DNA of 33,476 nucleotides from Methanomassiliicoccaceae archaeon (GCA_031285205.1 JAITWO010000021.1:1-33476), one strand, 5' to 3'; counted from the first letter of the stretch, positions 17,660 through 27,299 are shown. The notes: generated by a model not told the origin, from the letters alone. Numbers and translations: made by a program.

Positions 17660-18214
17660 TCAGTCCAGAACGGCCATCTTCTCTCTCACGCCGTCCATCT
17701 GCTCGTCCAGATGGACCATGTCCGTTGACGACAGTATTATGTTCGCCCTGATCTCCACGTTTATCTTACTGAACAAGCTCTTTTTCATTTTCATTGCTTC
17801 TATCGCCGTCTTATCAAGCCTTACGATTATTGAAGATACTTTCCATAGCTCGGTGTCGATCATTGCCGTAACTACAGTCCCCACTAACGCATTGTCGCGT
17901 GTGACGACCTTGGCGTTGATCATTGACGATAACGATGATATGTTGTTGTTATCGGGGACGATCGCGTCCTTTATTATTTCGATGGGCTGACTGAGGAGCA
18001 TCACATCATTCAGCACAAAGTCCTGCGGCAGGAACATGAACGCCGTTTTGCCGAATCCGGCTGACAATTTACCGGATGATCTGCGGGCCTTGATCTTCAG
18101 ACCCTTGACGTCCCATTCGAACGGATCGTACCGAACGTCGGTTATCTCGCCGACCTCGTACGCATCCGATGTTATCATCAGTATGTCCTTCAGTGACTCA
18201 AGAGGTATTGTCAT
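17660..18214 (-). CDS. PRC-barrel domain protein
   Basis: 184 residues made of two similar halves (about 1-85 and 95-172), each with the beta-strand pattern of PRC-barrels: AYEVGEITDVRYDPFEWDV-like in the first, NALVGTVVTAMIDTELWKV-like in the second. Archaeal PRC-barrel proteins bind RNA-processing or division partners; the target here is unknown. The ATG at 18214 has no clear ribosome binding site. It lies downstream of the mcr terminator. Confidence 0.65.
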   Translation of the reverse strand: MTIPLESLKDILMITSDAYEVGEITDVRYDPFEWDVKGLKIKARRSSGKLSAGFGKTAFMFLPQDFVLNDVMLLSQPIEIIKDAIVPDNNNISSLSSMINAKVVTRDNALVGTVVTAMIDTELWKVSSIIVRLDKTAIEAMKMKKSLFSKINVEIRANIILSSTDMVHLDEQMDGVREKMAVLD

Positions 18215-18240
18215 GTATACCGTATTAACGACGATACGTA

Positions 18241-18288
18241 AAAAAATTTCTAAAAATATTCCTTATACGGCGGATGCCGCATAAGGAA
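18241..18288 (-). terminator. Terminator of the mcr operon
   Basis: CCTTATACGGC (18261-18271) pairs with GCCGCATAAGG (18276-18286) with one mismatch. On the minus strand it is followed by a T-rich tract (18241-18260). It lies 15 nt after the DUF2098 stop. Confidence 0.65.
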
Positions 18289-18303
18289 ATTATTGTAAAA
18301 GGT

Positions 18304-18582
18304 TTATCCTCCGCCCGATGGCATGAACATGTCGATGTTCACTTCCTCTGCTGTCTCTTCGAACTGCTTTATGGCCCTGAGCTTCTGCTCGCGGTCCTTC
18401 TCGCGTTCCTTGTAGGTCTCAGGTCTGTACTCTCCCGGGTCCGCTTTGGTCAGGAATGTGACGTCGTAGTACAGGTTGGTGAAGTCGAGCAGCGCCCATA
18501 CCTTGCCGTCCCGTTCTTTAACGTCCGTTACCTTACCGACCGTGGATGTCGGCAGATACTTACAGATCTGGCCCACTTCCAT
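18304..18582 (-). CDS. DUF2098 protein, last gene of the mcr operon
   Basis: 92 residues with the KOW/SH3-like start VGQICKYLPTSTVGKVTDV and the strand pattern KVWALLDFTNLYYDVTFL, which I recognise as DUF2098 of methanogens. Its charged helical tail ends in a glycine run. TGAGGAC precedes the ATG, which is 7 nt after the mcrA stop, and a terminator follows, so it is part of the mcr transcript. The function is unknown. Confidence 0.7.
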   Translation of the reverse strand: MEVGQICKYLPTSTVGKVTDVKERDGKVWALLDFTNLYYDVTFLTKADPGEYRPETYKEREKDREQKLRAIKQFEETAEEVNIDMFMPSGGG

Positions 18583-18589
18583 TGTGTCC

Positions 18590-20257
18590 TCACACCTTTA
18601 TGACAGCGGTTCTCTCGCCGGCCGGCTTGAACTCCCTGAGTCCGCCTCTTCCGATCTCCTTGGTGATGTTCGCGAAGTCGAACACGAGGTTCGGGCATGC
18701 GAACGCGATGCGCACGAACGGGTTGACCGTGAATGCGTCGCCTCTCGCCGCGTGGGCGGCCTTGGGGATACCGGTGTAACCGGACAGGTGACCTACGTTC
18801 ATCGCGTAGTTCGGGTAGTTGGGGCCTCTCAGTTCCATCGGGAGACCTTCGTCGGACCTGTATGCAAGTGAGTTCGCGGAACCGCACTGGTCCTGCAGGT
18901 CGTATCCGTAGAATCCGAGTCTGCCGGCCCTCTCCTTGTGCTGCAGCATCGACAGGTACCAGAGGTTCACACCGCAGTCGGCGACACCGGTAGCCATCGC
19001 ACCGGCGATACCGGTGGTTGCGGCTGCAACTGTCGCCCTCTGGGAACCGCCGAAGTGCGATTCCATGACAGCGGGGTACTTCTCGTACATGCTCAATGCG
19101 TACGCGTTCACTTCGTCACCGAGTTTCAGGAGGTCATCGAATTTGCCTGCGTCGAGCTTGCAGAATCCGCCGTACTTGTCCTTTATCAGGTCTATCGCGT
19201 AGTACACGTAATCCTCAAGGATGTTATCCGTGTATGCTGCGGATGCGTACTGCGTGAACCCTACACCGCCGGACATGTATCCGCCCAGGTATATCTGGTC
19301 GAACACAACTGCACCGAGAGCCACTGACTCCAATGCGGCGCGTCCCGGGTCGTCCGGTTTGATACGGTCGGACTGTGCGATATCAGCCATGTATCCGAAC
19401 GGAATTCCTCCCGGTTCGTTGGGGCCTCTTGCACGCCTTGCCGGCATCATCGTACCCATTTCCATCGACTGGTGCTTTGCCGAGTATGCAAAGTCTGCGA
19501 TAGCCGCCTCACCTGCAGCCAGTTTGTACGATGAGATGAACGCCATCGAGATCTGCATCGCTGCGTGCCTCGAGACCGTCGCACCGTCCATGAGCCTTCC
19601 GACCATTGTCGGAACGCGTACTGCCTGTGTCAATGTGTTGCCGATCGCCTTCTTCAGCTGTGCCGCGTGGTCCTTACTGAACAGCTTGTTGATGTCGATG
19701 ACGAATCTCTTGTCGATCTCGTCTATCAGCTCATCTGAACCGCTGAACACCTTGATGTACGAGTCGTACACCAATGCGGGGTTACACTCGGCCATGTGCT
19801 CCTGAACGACCGCTCCTCCGGGGATGGTGTGGTTGACCGTCTCCAGATAGGCGTTGATCGTTTCCGGCGTAACTTCCTTACCAAGCCTTCTCTCGATGGT
19901 CTGGTGCGGTGAGTCCAATCCTACGAGGACCGTCCTCCTTATGTCATCCCAAGCCTGCTGGATGGCAGGGTTGTTGATGCAGTGAAGGTCATCCGGTTCC
20001 ACGAAGATGTCAGTGTGGGACATCTGGTAGGGCATCCATGACCTCTGTCCGAGCGGTACACCGATGTCCTGATTCATCATCGGTATTCCGCGTGCCTTGG
20101 CGATCTTCTTTGATGCTTCTACGAACTCCACTTTCCTCTTGGACTGTTTCCAGCCGCCGTAGCAGTAGAACTTCGTGTGCACATCGGTCGGGTCCTCTTT
20201 GAACTTCTTCTTGACCGCCTGCATGAACAATTTCTCTTTCTCTTTTGCCAACTTCAT
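18590..20257 (-). CDS. mcrA: Methyl-coenzyme M reductase alpha subunit
   Basis: 555 residues, full length. It holds the main part of the F430 site of the enzyme that releases methane from methyl-CoM and CoB. Motifs: VVQEHM with Q152 (axial ligand of nickel), GGVGFTQY (330-337) and [11 protein letters not shown] (448-458). By alignment with the characterised enzyme, G451 is the thioglycine site, C458 the S-methylcysteine site, H262 the methylhistidine, R275 the methylarginine and Q406 the methylglutamine position; whether each is modified here is not visible. The thioglycine modifier YcaO is encoded at 23004-24224. ATG 20257 overlaps the mcrG stop (ATGA). The sequence type fits the Methanomassiliicoccales. 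Confidence 0.98.
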   Translation of the reverse strand: MKLAKEKEKLFMQAVKKKFKEDPTDVHTKFYCYGGWKQSKRKVEFVEASKKIAKARGIPMMNQDIGVPLGQRSWMPYQMSHTDIFVEPDDLHCINNPAIQQAWDDIRRTVLVGLDSPHQTIERRLGKEVTPETINAYLETVNHTIPGGAVVQEHMAECNPALVYDSYIKVFSGSDELIDEIDKRFVIDINKLFSKDHAAQLKKAIGNTLTQAVRVPTMVGRLMDGATVSRHAAMQISMAFISSYKLAAGEAAIADFAYSAKHQSMEMGTMMPARRARGPNEPGGIPFGYMADIAQSDRIKPDDPGRAALESVALGAVVFDQIYLGGYMSGGVGFTQYASAAYTDNILEDYVYYAIDLIKDKYGGFCKLDAGKFDDLLKLGDEVNAYALSMYEKYPAVMESHFGGSQRATVAAATTGIAGAMATGVADCGVNLWYLSMLQHKERAGRLGFYGYDLQDQCGSANSLAYRSDEGLPMELRGPNYPNYAMNVGHLSGYTGIPKAAHAARGDAFTVNPFVRIAFACPNLVFDFANITKEIGRGGLREFKPAGERTAVIKV

Positions 20258-21036
20258 ACCCCCTTCACGTTAAAGGGCTGGTACCCGGCAAGCGTTCTCA
20301 GTTTGTGTATCCTAAGACCGTATGCGGTAACTTCCTTGTCATCCCTCATGTCGACTCCGCCGGGGTACGCGCTGAAGATGGTGGTCCTCTTCTGCAGGTT
20401 CTTCTCCGAGTCCGGTTTCCCGACGGAGATCTTCCTGTCCAGGGGCAGGGCGACCTGGTCCTTCACGTAAACGACCTCGCCCTTCTTCGCATCCCAGACG
20501 TACCTCTGCCATGCATCGAACATCAGGCCGTTCTCATCGAGACGGCATGCGTGACCGTGAACGGTCGCACCTCTGATACCCGTGAGCGCAGGGTCGAATG
20601 TTTCGTTGTCTATGAGCTCTTTGGACAGCTTCTCAAGGTCCCTCTCCCTCATTTCGATGATCTGCCTTCCGGAAAGTGTCCCGGTGTCAAGACCTCTGTA
20701 CCTGGACAGGTACATCCATGCCCTCTGGTACGGGGAGATCGGAGCGAAGTAGACGGAGTCGGTGAACTGCACGTATCTTACGCGGTCCCCCTTCTTCGCA
20801 CCCTCGATCGGTGTGACCAATTCCCTTATCGGGCACGCAGGCTCCTTACCCTCCTCGAGCGGCGGGTGTATGGACTTGTAGTCCTCTCCGGGGTTCCTGT
20901 GTCCCAATATCCTGACGACGTCATCCATCGCGACGTTGCGCAGGTTCTTCAATTTCTGGTTCGGGTCCAGGTACTTGCGTCTGTTGACCGCAGGCACTGT
21001 GGTCCCGGGATAGAATTGTCTTTTGTACTTTGCCAT
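20254..21036 (-). CDS. mcrG: Methyl-coenzyme M reductase gamma subunit
   Basis: 260 residues from ATG 21036, starting [20 protein letters not shown], typical of McrG. The open frame extends further upstream into mcrD and is not used. It contains the conserved [11 protein letters not shown] and [18 protein letters not shown] segments. The gene starts 2 nt after the mcrD stop. McrG forms part of the alpha2beta2gamma2 hexamer in the cytoplasm. Confidence 0.97.
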   Translation of the reverse strand: MAKYKRQFYPGTTVPAVNRRKYLDPNQKLKNLRNVAMDDVVRILGHRNPGEDYKSIHPPLEEGKEPACPIRELVTPIEGAKKGDRVRYVQFTDSVYFAPISPYQRAWMYLSRYRGLDTGTLSGRQIIEMRERDLEKLSKELIDNETFDPALTGIRGATVHGHACRLDENGLMFDAWQRYVWDAKKGEVVYVKDQVALPLDRKISVGKPDSEKNLQKRTTIFSAYPGGVDMRDDKEVTAYGLRIHKLRTLAGYQPFNVKGV

Positions 21037-21038
21037 AA

Positions 21039-21476
21039 TTAGCACCTCAGTGTGTCTGTTAAGGTAGGCCTGTATTTCGAGTACCTTCCGACCTCCAACG
21101 TATACCCCACGGGGATCGTCCTGTCGCACACCTTGCGTATCTCCTCCACGGAGGAATCAACATCGGCCTCGTCGGTCAGTTCCACGAAGAACCCTCCGAC
21201 CTGTTTTATCAGCTCTATCTCCTGGTTCCCGAACTTTATCACCCTGCGTTCAGGATGGTTCACGGGTATCCCGGTGTGCGGCCCGCTCTTCACCTTTTCA
21301 GGTAAGGTCTCGCCGCATATGTTGATCTGCCTTATGTGCTTCAATTCGATCAGCGCGTTCAGCACCTTCTCCGTTGTGTCCGCGCTTAACAGGCGGTCGG
21401 TGAATATCTTCACCTCGGGAAGGGGCGTTCCGGCGTATGACGTCTTCATCGTTCTGGTACCTGTCATATGGATCAT
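21039..21476 (-). CDS. mcrD: McrD, mcr operon protein D
   Basis: 145 residues. It has the McrD pattern of a short basic start, then [23 protein letters not shown], and a central [16 protein letters not shown] segment. McrD binds Mcr during assembly. ATG 21476 overlaps the mcrB stop (ATGA); in-frame ATGs at 21467 and 21449 are alternatives. McrC, usually the next gene in many methanogens, is absent here and found at 13407. Confidence 0.93.
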   Translation of the reverse strand: MIHMTGTRTMKTSYAGTPLPEVKIFTDRLLSADTTEKVLNALIELKHIRQINICGETLPEKVKSGPHTGIPVNHPERRVIKFGNQEIELIKQVGGFFVELTDEADVDSSVEEIRKVCDRTIPVGYTLEVGRYSKYRPTLTDTLRC

Positions 21477-22807
21477 ACCTTCTTCGCTATTTTCTTGGCC
21501 TCCGCGCCAACGACCTGCATTGGAGTGCTGAACTCTTTCAGGTCACCGAAAACTTCTTTGAACAGACCAGACGTTGCCTCTGCAGAGAATGTCTGCGTTC
21601 CGCCGTCAAGACAGTTGGCTGCCGTGACCGCCGGGATCAGAACACCTTTTGCGTGTTTGGTAACGACGTGGTTCCCATGGAACAGACCCGGTCCTCCGCC
21701 TCCGTAGATGGAATGCGAGAAGAAAGACATACCGACGCACACACCCATCGACCTTCCGTAATCAGCGGACGGGAGACCGGTCTCGTGCTCCAATATATCG
21801 TTGTAGTACAAGACGGTCGAGGGAACACCCTGGGCCGCTCTTGCCGCACCGACGTTTACCATGACTGCTGCGACCATTCCGACTGACGCATATGCGTTCC
21901 ACAGCGGGAGGTCGTCTGTTGTGTAGACCTTGTATCCTGACGGTAATGTCTCCTTTACACGGATGACATTGTCGTCGATCGCCCTTTCCATAAGGGACTC
22001 GATGACTGTACCGACCGTTCCGGTCTTGCCGTTCTTCTTCACTATGCTGTAAAGTATGTTGTTCGCGTTCAGCCCCTCGTATGCAAGCGCGAGGAGGTGA
22101 CCCCTCTCGAACGGACCGATCGCATCACCCATCTCGAACGCGCCAAGCTGCTCAAAGAGCGCCGAGAGCGCGACACCCTGCATCGCGTTCCTGTTGACAA
22201 GCGCGACGACGTGGTTGGACATGATGTTCCTGAGAGCGAATCCTGCTCCTTCGTTGTTCTGCGGAACCTCGAGGATGGACCTTATGTTGGCTCCCAAGAA
22301 TGTCATTGTCTGAGGGTATCTTCCCCAGACCGCTCCCTTCACCATGTTGGCCTTGTACATCGGGACCTTGAACTGGTCGATGACGGCCTCGGTGACGGCT
22401 GCTGCGGTCGCTGTGAAACCGGTTGTGTACTCCACACCTGCGGACAATCTCTCCTCGGGCACTACGACGACCATGGTCTTGCCGCCGGACTTCAGTTCGA
22501 CAACAGTTCCGTCACCGTCAGTGACCTGGACCATTTCTTTGACTGCTTTCGCAATCTTGCTAGCATTTGCGACCAGCGGGATATCGATCTCTTTACCTCT
22601 GATTATGCATCCGTCTCCACCCATTTTACCGGTCTTGAGAGCATTCTCGATACCGGCGAGGTTGACGGCTACAGTTCTCTTGGTCATAGAGGCGAGTCTC
22701 TTGATCGCGCCGTTGCGTAATGGGCTGATGGCTTCCAGCGGAACGTCTTTTGCAATGCGTTTGCCGCGGTCGTCATACAGGTCTATTACGTCCTTGTATT
22801 TTGGCAT
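21473..22807 (-). CDS. mcrB: Methyl-coenzyme M reductase beta subunit
   Basis: 444 residues, the usual length, starting [16 protein letters not shown]. It has the conserved [19 protein letters not shown] segment and [17 protein letters not shown] (about 380-396), which lines the substrate channel near CoB. It is the first gene of the operon, with a GGAGGT ribosome binding site 5 nt before ATG 22807. Confidence 0.98.
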   Translation of the reverse strand: MPKYKDVIDLYDDRGKRIAKDVPLEAISPLRNGAIKRLASMTKRTVAVNLAGIENALKTGKMGGDGCIIRGKEIDIPLVANASKIAKAVKEMVQVTDGDGTVVELKSGGKTMVVVVPEERLSAGVEYTTGFTATAAAVTEAVIDQFKVPMYKANMVKGAVWGRYPQTMTFLGANIRSILEVPQNNEGAGFALRNIMSNHVVALVNRNAMQGVALSALFEQLGAFEMGDAIGPFERGHLLALAYEGLNANNILYSIVKKNGKTGTVGTVIESLMERAIDDNVIRVKETLPSGYKVYTTDDLPLWNAYASVGMVAAVMVNVGAARAAQGVPSTVLYYNDILEHETGLPSADYGRSMGVCVGMSFFSHSIYGGGGPGLFHGNHVVTKHAKGVLIPAVTAANCLDGGTQTFSAEATSGLFKEVFGDLKEFSTPMQVVGAEAKKIAKKV

Positions 22808-22835
22808 TTGATACCTCCATCTCTTATAATCTGCC

Positions 22836-22855
22836 GGAACGGGTGAACCCGCTCC
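22836..22855 (-). promoter_or_regulatory. Hairpin in the mcr leader
   Basis: In the mRNA GGAGCGGG (22855-22848) pairs with CCCGTTCC (22843-22836) around a UUCA loop: 8 bp with one G-U. It lies between the predicted transcription start (about 22867) and the ribosome binding site. It could protect the 5' end or set expression. Confidence 0.5.
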
Positions 22856-22888
22856 GCTCCCCTTGCAATATTCGGTAATGCCTTTTTA

Positions 22889-22909
22889 GATATAAAATGT
22901 GCGCATTTT
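22889..22909 (-). promoter_or_regulatory. mcr promoter: TATA box with overlapping near-palindrome
   Basis: TTTTATAT on the minus strand (22897-22890) predicts a start near 22867 and a leader of about 60 nt. AAAATG and CATTTT arms (22894-22899 and 22904-22909) form an imperfect palindrome across the TATA/BRE region, a plausible operator. Confidence 0.5.
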
Positions 22910-22918
22910 AACAAAAAC

Positions 22919-22929
22919 TATACAATTGT
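22919..22929. promoter_or_regulatory. Shared motif TATACAATTGT, upstream of mcrB
   Basis: Second copy of the motif found at 4921-4931, again followed four bases later by ACATA. It lies about 25 nt upstream of the mcr TATA box, a position suited to an activator or repressor. Binding is inferred, not shown. Confidence 0.35.
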
Positions 22930-23003
22930 TGATACATAACTGCTGAACCGTTATATCCATTCGGACCCTTAACATATTTAAATGCAGCGTCCAACGTAAA
23001 AAA

Positions 23004-24224
23004 TTAAGTTTTTTTATCCATATTCCAAGCTCTGTTAAGTCTGGGTCCTTCACGCTCCGGGTCCATCGTGGACACCTCCAGGCCGGGTATTATCATCCTC
23101 ACGGAAGGCACTCCTATCTCCGGTCTCGTGATATCCACAGCCACAACTTTATCGAATCCGCACTCCATCAGATTATCAAAAACGACCTCGATATCATCCA
23201 ATACATAGGGGGTGTCGAGCCTTTTCATGTCACTCAGTTTCACACTGCTACTCAATTTTGAGTACCATACGCGGTTCACTTTCTTGATCATATCATAGCC
23301 CATCTCCTGCGTCACATTCTGCAGTTTTGCATTGATCTTTGAACCGTGCTTGTGCGTCGTTCTTGACTGCGCAACCTCCGTCAGAGCACGCACCGCGGCT
23401 ATTTCCGGATTCAGGTGCGTTCCCACGCCGATGGTCAGCAGCTCCGGATCCTTTGTCCTGACGTCGTCCGCAGCCGCTCCGATCGTCGGTATGCCGATGT
23501 CGCTCGTCAGATCCTTCAAATATATCTCAACCCCGCTGTCGTTGAACTTTCTGATCAGTCCGGCGCACATCGAATCGTCATCTACGATAACATCGGCGTT
23601 CGCCCTTTCCCTGTGCTCACATATGGACCACGCATCCCTTTCGACGAGTTCGAGCACCGCATGCAGTATCGCTTCCTCCATTGTGTTGCCCGCCGCTATC
23701 CCGTTGGTATGATATCTGAACAGCTGAAGATCGCCGTCCGGGAAGTAAGGGTGATACACTGCACAGGCTGGCACCCATATCTCCTCTCCTCTGAATAATT
23801 CGAAACCGCGGCACCACGCTATCACATCATTGCGGTAATAGTTCGCTGTGCGCATCGGTAATATCATCTCCACCGGATCCAATGTCAGGCCGTTCTCCGA
23901 GGCTTCGTCAAATGTTCCGTAGATTATCTCGTCCGTATCGCGAAGCTCTGCGCTGTATCTCTCCATCGCCTCCATCACAGCTGACGCTTTCGCCTGCTCC
24001 GGCGTCGGTCCCTTCCCGTTGTAGAACTTCGTCTTTCCGTGGGCGGTGTTGGTCCTCGCTATGGAGAACACCGGTATTCCGATGTTGTCCTTCGATGTTA
24101 TATCCTCCAGCGGCTCAAGGCCTGCCGCCGTCAGTAACGGGATCACTCGTCTCAGCGTCTCTTCGGGCAGCACGGTCCGTATACCGATGTCTGCGGATGC
24201 TTTGGGGCAGCGGTTAAGGTGCAT
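23004..24224 (-). CDS. ycaO: YcaO protein for McrA thioglycine (methanogenesis marker 1)
   Basis: 406 residues with the YcaO ATP-binding pattern: AKASAVMEAMERYSAE (about 78-93), TMEEAILHAVLELVERDAW (about 180-198) and GVGTHLNPEIAAVRALTEVAQSR. In methanogens YcaO, often with TfuA, converts the McrA glycine to thioglycine. It is next to mcr in this window, which supports that role; no tfuA gene is visible here. ATG 24224 lies 4 nt after the Lrp-like gene's stop, so the two are probably co-transcribed. Confidence 0.9.
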   Translation of the reverse strand: MHLNRCPKASADIGIRTVLPEETLRRVIPLLTAAGLEPLEDITSKDNIGIPVFSIARTNTAHGKTKFYNGKGPTPEQAKASAVMEAMERYSAELRDTDEIIYGTFDEASENGLTLDPVEMILPMRTANYYRNDVIAWCRGFELFRGEEIWVPACAVYHPYFPDGDLQLFRYHTNGIAAGNTMEEAILHAVLELVERDAWSICEHRERANADVIVDDDSMCAGLIRKFNDSGVEIYLKDLTSDIGIPTIGAAADDVRTKDPELLTIGVGTHLNPEIAAVRALTEVAQSRTTHKHGSKINAKLQNVTQEMGYDMIKKVNRVWYSKLSSSVKLSDMKRLDTPYVLDDIEVVFDNLMECGFDKVVAVDITRPEIGVPSVRMIIPGLEVSTMDPEREGPRLNRAWNMDKKT

Positions 24225-24228
24225 GGTA

Positions 24229-24711
24229 TCACTTCAGCTGGTTCATCGACCTGTACAGTTTCAGGTCGGCGTTCTCATCAACGACCATCCTTTCTATGAG
24301 TATGTCAACTTCGATACGGGTGACGCTTTGATTCTTCAATATACGGGACTGTATCATCTCATACAGGTCCTCCACGTCCTTTGTGTAAACTTCGCACACC
24401 AGATGATGGTCTCCGAACGCTTTGTATATGTGCCTCACCTCTTTGTAGCTGCTGAGGTCCTCTATCACATGCGATACCGATGATCCTTTGACCTGCAACG
24501 ACAGCAACGATTTCACAACGTTCAGTTTGGACGGGTCGATCTCCAGAGAATATCCTTTTATCACGTTCTCGGATTCCAAACGGGCGATCCTTCTGCTCAC
24601 CGTTGCTTTTGATATTCCTAACGAATCGCCTATCTGCCCCATTGATGTACGGGAATCCTTACGCAGCCGTTCAAGGATGTCCGCATCCTTCGAGTCCATC
24701 TCCTCGGTCAT
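24229..24711 (-). CDS. Lrp/AsnC-family transcriptional regulator
   Basis: 160 residues from ATG 24711. Residues about 1-60 are the Lrp helix-turn-helix (DADILERLRKDSRTSMGQIGDSLGIS, then KATVSRRIARLE); the rest is a RAM-type effector/oligomer domain. The start is uncertain: GTG 24726 and ATG 24699 are in frame. A TATA box (TATATA, 24741-24746) puts the transcript start near 24718, favouring 24711. It is directly coupled to ycaO. The effector and targets are unknown; control of ycaO or mcr is a reasonable guess. Confidence 0.85.
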   Translation of the reverse strand: MTEEMDSKDADILERLRKDSRTSMGQIGDSLGISKATVSRRIARLESENVIKGYSLEIDPSKLNVVKSLLSLQVKGSSVSHVIEDLSSYKEVRHIYKAFGDHHLVCEVYTKDVEDLYEMIQSRILKNQSVTRIEVDILIERMVVDENADLKLYRSMNQLK

Positions 24712-24759
24712 TGAATCAGATGTCACATGTATTCAATAAATATATAATGACTGAAACCT

Positions 24760-24803
24760 GAACTGTGAAAAAACAGGGAAGGAAAGGGTGTGTCACCCTT
24801 TCC
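24760..24803 (-). terminator. Terminator after the DUF169 gene
   Basis: GGAAAGGGTG (24781-24790) and CACCCTTTCC (24794-24803) form a perfect 10-bp stem with a 3-nt loop. It overlaps the stop codon, and a T6 tract (minus strand) follows within about 15 nt. Confidence 0.65.
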
Positions 24804-25503
24804 TGTTCGCCTTCGGCAATGCGCCGTCCCTGTACCTGAGCAGCGTCCGGTACATTCTTTGGATCTCCTTTCCAGGTATGCCTATCATCAATTCATCAGG
24901 TTTCATATCGGTCCTCTTCCTGCATCCGTAGCATCCTATCGATATGTTCGGTGCGCCCGTTACCATCGGTACCGCGGTGGCGTCGACACATGCCGCCTGG
25001 AACGGTGCAGTATGGTACGTCAGCCTTCCTCCCCTGTCCGCCGTGAACAGCGGTTCAAGCCAGTACATGCGTTCCGGGATGTCCACGAATATCACCACAT
25101 CCGGCTCAAAGTCGGCGTCCTTCAGCGGGCATACTACTGTCCCTTTGGTCCTGTACGGTATTTTTGCGCCCTCATCGATCATCTTCTTGGATGCGCTGAC
25201 ATTGTCATGCAACCCCACGGAGAAATGGAACTCCCCTGAGGCTACCTTTTCCGGGCGTTCTGACATACCTAATGTTGACGCCCCTACATTGCACCCGTGC
25301 GCCTCGCGCGGCATCATGTACCTCTCGCCGTGCCTTGCGCCCATCACCGACTGGCAGTAGCTGAGCTGCTTCTCCGGTACAGGATAACCGGCCGGGTACG
25401 GTTCGTCATCTTTTAAGATCTTCACTGCCACCGGTTCCCATTTGAGCTCGAGTATCTCTTTGAACGCCGCCGACGCTTCCGTGTTGCTGCTGAGTGCTGT
25501 CAT
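24793..25503 (-). CDS. DUF169 family protein
   Basis: 236 residues matching DUF169 (COG2043): LELKWEPVAVKIL near the start, LSYCQSVMGARHGE, HGCNVGASTLG in the middle and GAPNISIGCYGCRKR near the end. Several cysteines (in LSYC, HGC, CVDA and CYGC) could bind a metal or Fe-S cluster. The family is common in anaerobes and methanogens and has no established function. A TATA-like element around 25525-25535 implies a short leader or none. It is monocistronic, with its own terminator, between ycaO/Lrp and ramA. Confidence 0.75.
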   Translation of the reverse strand: MTALSSNTEASAAFKEILELKWEPVAVKILKDDEPYPAGYPVPEKQLSYCQSVMGARHGERYMMPREAHGCNVGASTLGMSERPEKVASGEFHFSVGLHDNVSASKKMIDEGAKIPYRTKGTVVCPLKDADFEPDVVIFVDIPERMYWLEPLFTADRGGRLTYHTAPFQAACVDATAVPMVTGAPNISIGCYGCRKRTDMKPDELMIGIPGKEIQRMYRTLLRYRDGALPKANRKG

Positions 25504-25585
25504 ACCACCAGTTACGCCTTCGTATAAGATATATTTTTTGTATCTTCCGCGAAAATGGAAGGGAGAGATGGTTTTGCGGATATGT

Positions 25586-27211
25586 TCACAGGGACACCTT
25601 GAGCTCCGAGAACTTGTAGACCTTTTCCGGGCACGACATCTCGCATGCTTTGCATGCGGTACCCAGGCACAGGTCCGATCGGACGATGATCTCCGGCCCC
25701 TTTATCACCGTGAGCGCTTTTTCCGGACAGCCCTTCTCGCATTTCTTACAGCCGGTGCATCCTTTGAAGTTCCCGTGCATCTTCATCCCCACCTCTTCCA
25801 GCGTGAAGAATCCCCTTCCGATCTCCGGTATGTCAGATTTGGCTATCCTGACCACTTTCGACGGCACTTTGATCGGGGGCAGCGCCTTGTGGCCGCTCAT
25901 GACTATCATGTCATTGTACATCTCAAGGGACATCCCCTCCGTCCAGTACGCCAGCTCGAGAACGTACATGTCCTCGAATGTCTTGTTCGTGGCGAACATG
26001 ATGTGATTCGATGATATCGAGTCGGCAACGGACTGCATCCGGTCCAGCATCCTGTCGTCTTTTATCAGATCATGTGCCATCATCAACGATGTGTTCCCCA
26101 ATTGATATACTTCGTCCAGGCGCCGCGGTATCATGCCGCATATCTGCGCCTTTATCGGGTCCACGTACGTACCGGATGCGCCGGCCATGTACATCACCCT
26201 GATGTCCTCATCGCCTATCCCCACTTCGTGCAGCAATGTCCTGTGGCCCGCTCTGATCGCTCCCATGGCCTTTCCGGCCTCCTGCACATCGCTCTCAGAA
26301 AACCATATGCCGTCCATCAGGTGTATCTTGCCGTCCGGGGTGCTGATGTTCGGCAGTTTTATTATCCCCGATTGAAGGCCCATCGCCATAGATGATACAA
26401 CACCCGTCCCGGTTATCCCTTTCGCCGAGTAGTTCAGGATCCTTACTTCCTTCCCGGTGCTCGGGTCCACCTTTGATGCGACGATAGGTATCAGTTTATC
26501 GTCAAGCACAAGGTTCTCCCATAATCCGTTCTCCGCCATGTTGACGTCGGATATCGCATGCGGCGCCGCAAGAACCCCGTATTTTATTGACTGACCTTCC
26601 ATTGCGGGGCCTGCGGCCGCACTTCCCGAGTATAGTTCTCCGTCGTAGTACAATCCCATCTCGGCGTTCGTCCCGTAATCGGTGACCATGCATATCTCTT
26701 TCTTATCAAGCATTCCTGAGCGCATTATCATCGCCAAAGCGTCAGCGCCTATCTCGTGCCTTATCGCCGGAGGTATTATCACCTCCGTTTCCGGATTGAT
26801 CGAGAGCATCCCTATATCGCCGGCCTTCCTTGTGTGCCCCCTTCTGCTCGGCCTTACCACTCCTAACGTTTTCAGCCTGTTCTCGCCTGCGTATGCTAAG
26901 TCCCGCACCTCAATGTTCTCAAAAAGCGATAGCTGAATGGGATTGCCGCAGATCGCCACTTTTTTTATGTTCTTTATGCTATCTGCGCCGTGCAGCCGTA
27001 TCACATCATCGACCGTCTTCATTATGATCTTGTGCCCGACCTTTGACCCTGACGTCATCCAGAAATGAAGATGGTCCATTATGTTAGCTCCCGGCAAGGG
27101 GTGCCTCACCGTCACCGCGGTGGACAATATCTTTCCGCCCTTGTCGATGTCGACGAGATGGGACCTGAAACCGCTGGTTCCGAGGTCCAATGCAATTCCG
27201 TATGATACCAT
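25586..27211 (-). CDS. ramA: RamA-like reductive activator of methylamine corrinoid proteins
   Basis: 541 residues, the size of RamA. The N-terminal two thirds is an ASKHA ATPase-like domain (GIALDLGTSGFRSHLVD at the start, VTDYGTNAEMGL about 200). The C-terminus has two [4Fe-4S] sets: C485/C488/C491/C495 and C515/C520/C523/C527, the second with a wider CxxxxC gap. RamA uses ATP to reduce Co(II) corrinoid proteins back to Co(I) in methylamine metabolism. Its partners here are the corrinoid protein and the MtbA-like enzyme. AGAGGAA precedes ATG 27211 and a GTTATATC box lies at 27245-27252. Confidence 0.87.
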   Translation of the reverse strand: MVSYGIALDLGTSGFRSHLVDIDKGGKILSTAVTVRHPLPGANIMDHLHFWMTSGSKVGHKIIMKTVDDVIRLHGADSIKNIKKVAICGNPIQLSLFENIEVRDLAYAGENRLKTLGVVRPSRRGHTRKAGDIGMLSINPETEVIIPPAIRHEIGADALAMIMRSGMLDKKEICMVTDYGTNAEMGLYYDGELYSGSAAAGPAMEGQSIKYGVLAAPHAISDVNMAENGLWENLVLDDKLIPIVASKVDPSTGKEVRILNYSAKGITGTGVVSSMAMGLQSGIIKLPNISTPDGKIHLMDGIWFSESDVQEAGKAMGAIRAGHRTLLHEVGIGDEDIRVMYMAGASGTYVDPIKAQICGMIPRRLDEVYQLGNTSLMMAHDLIKDDRMLDRMQSVADSISSNHIMFATNKTFEDMYVLELAYWTEGMSLEMYNDMIVMSGHKALPPIKVPSKVVRIAKSDIPEIGRGFFTLEEVGMKMHGNFKGCTGCKKCEKGCPEKALTVIKGPEIIVRSDLCLGTACKACEMSCPEKVYKFSELKVSL

Positions 27212-27299
27212 GTCGGTTCCTCTGCGTTCGTAACAGCGTATTATGATATAACACTTTCAGAGCGCGCGAGAACGATGAAAAGATACTAAGGATATAACG

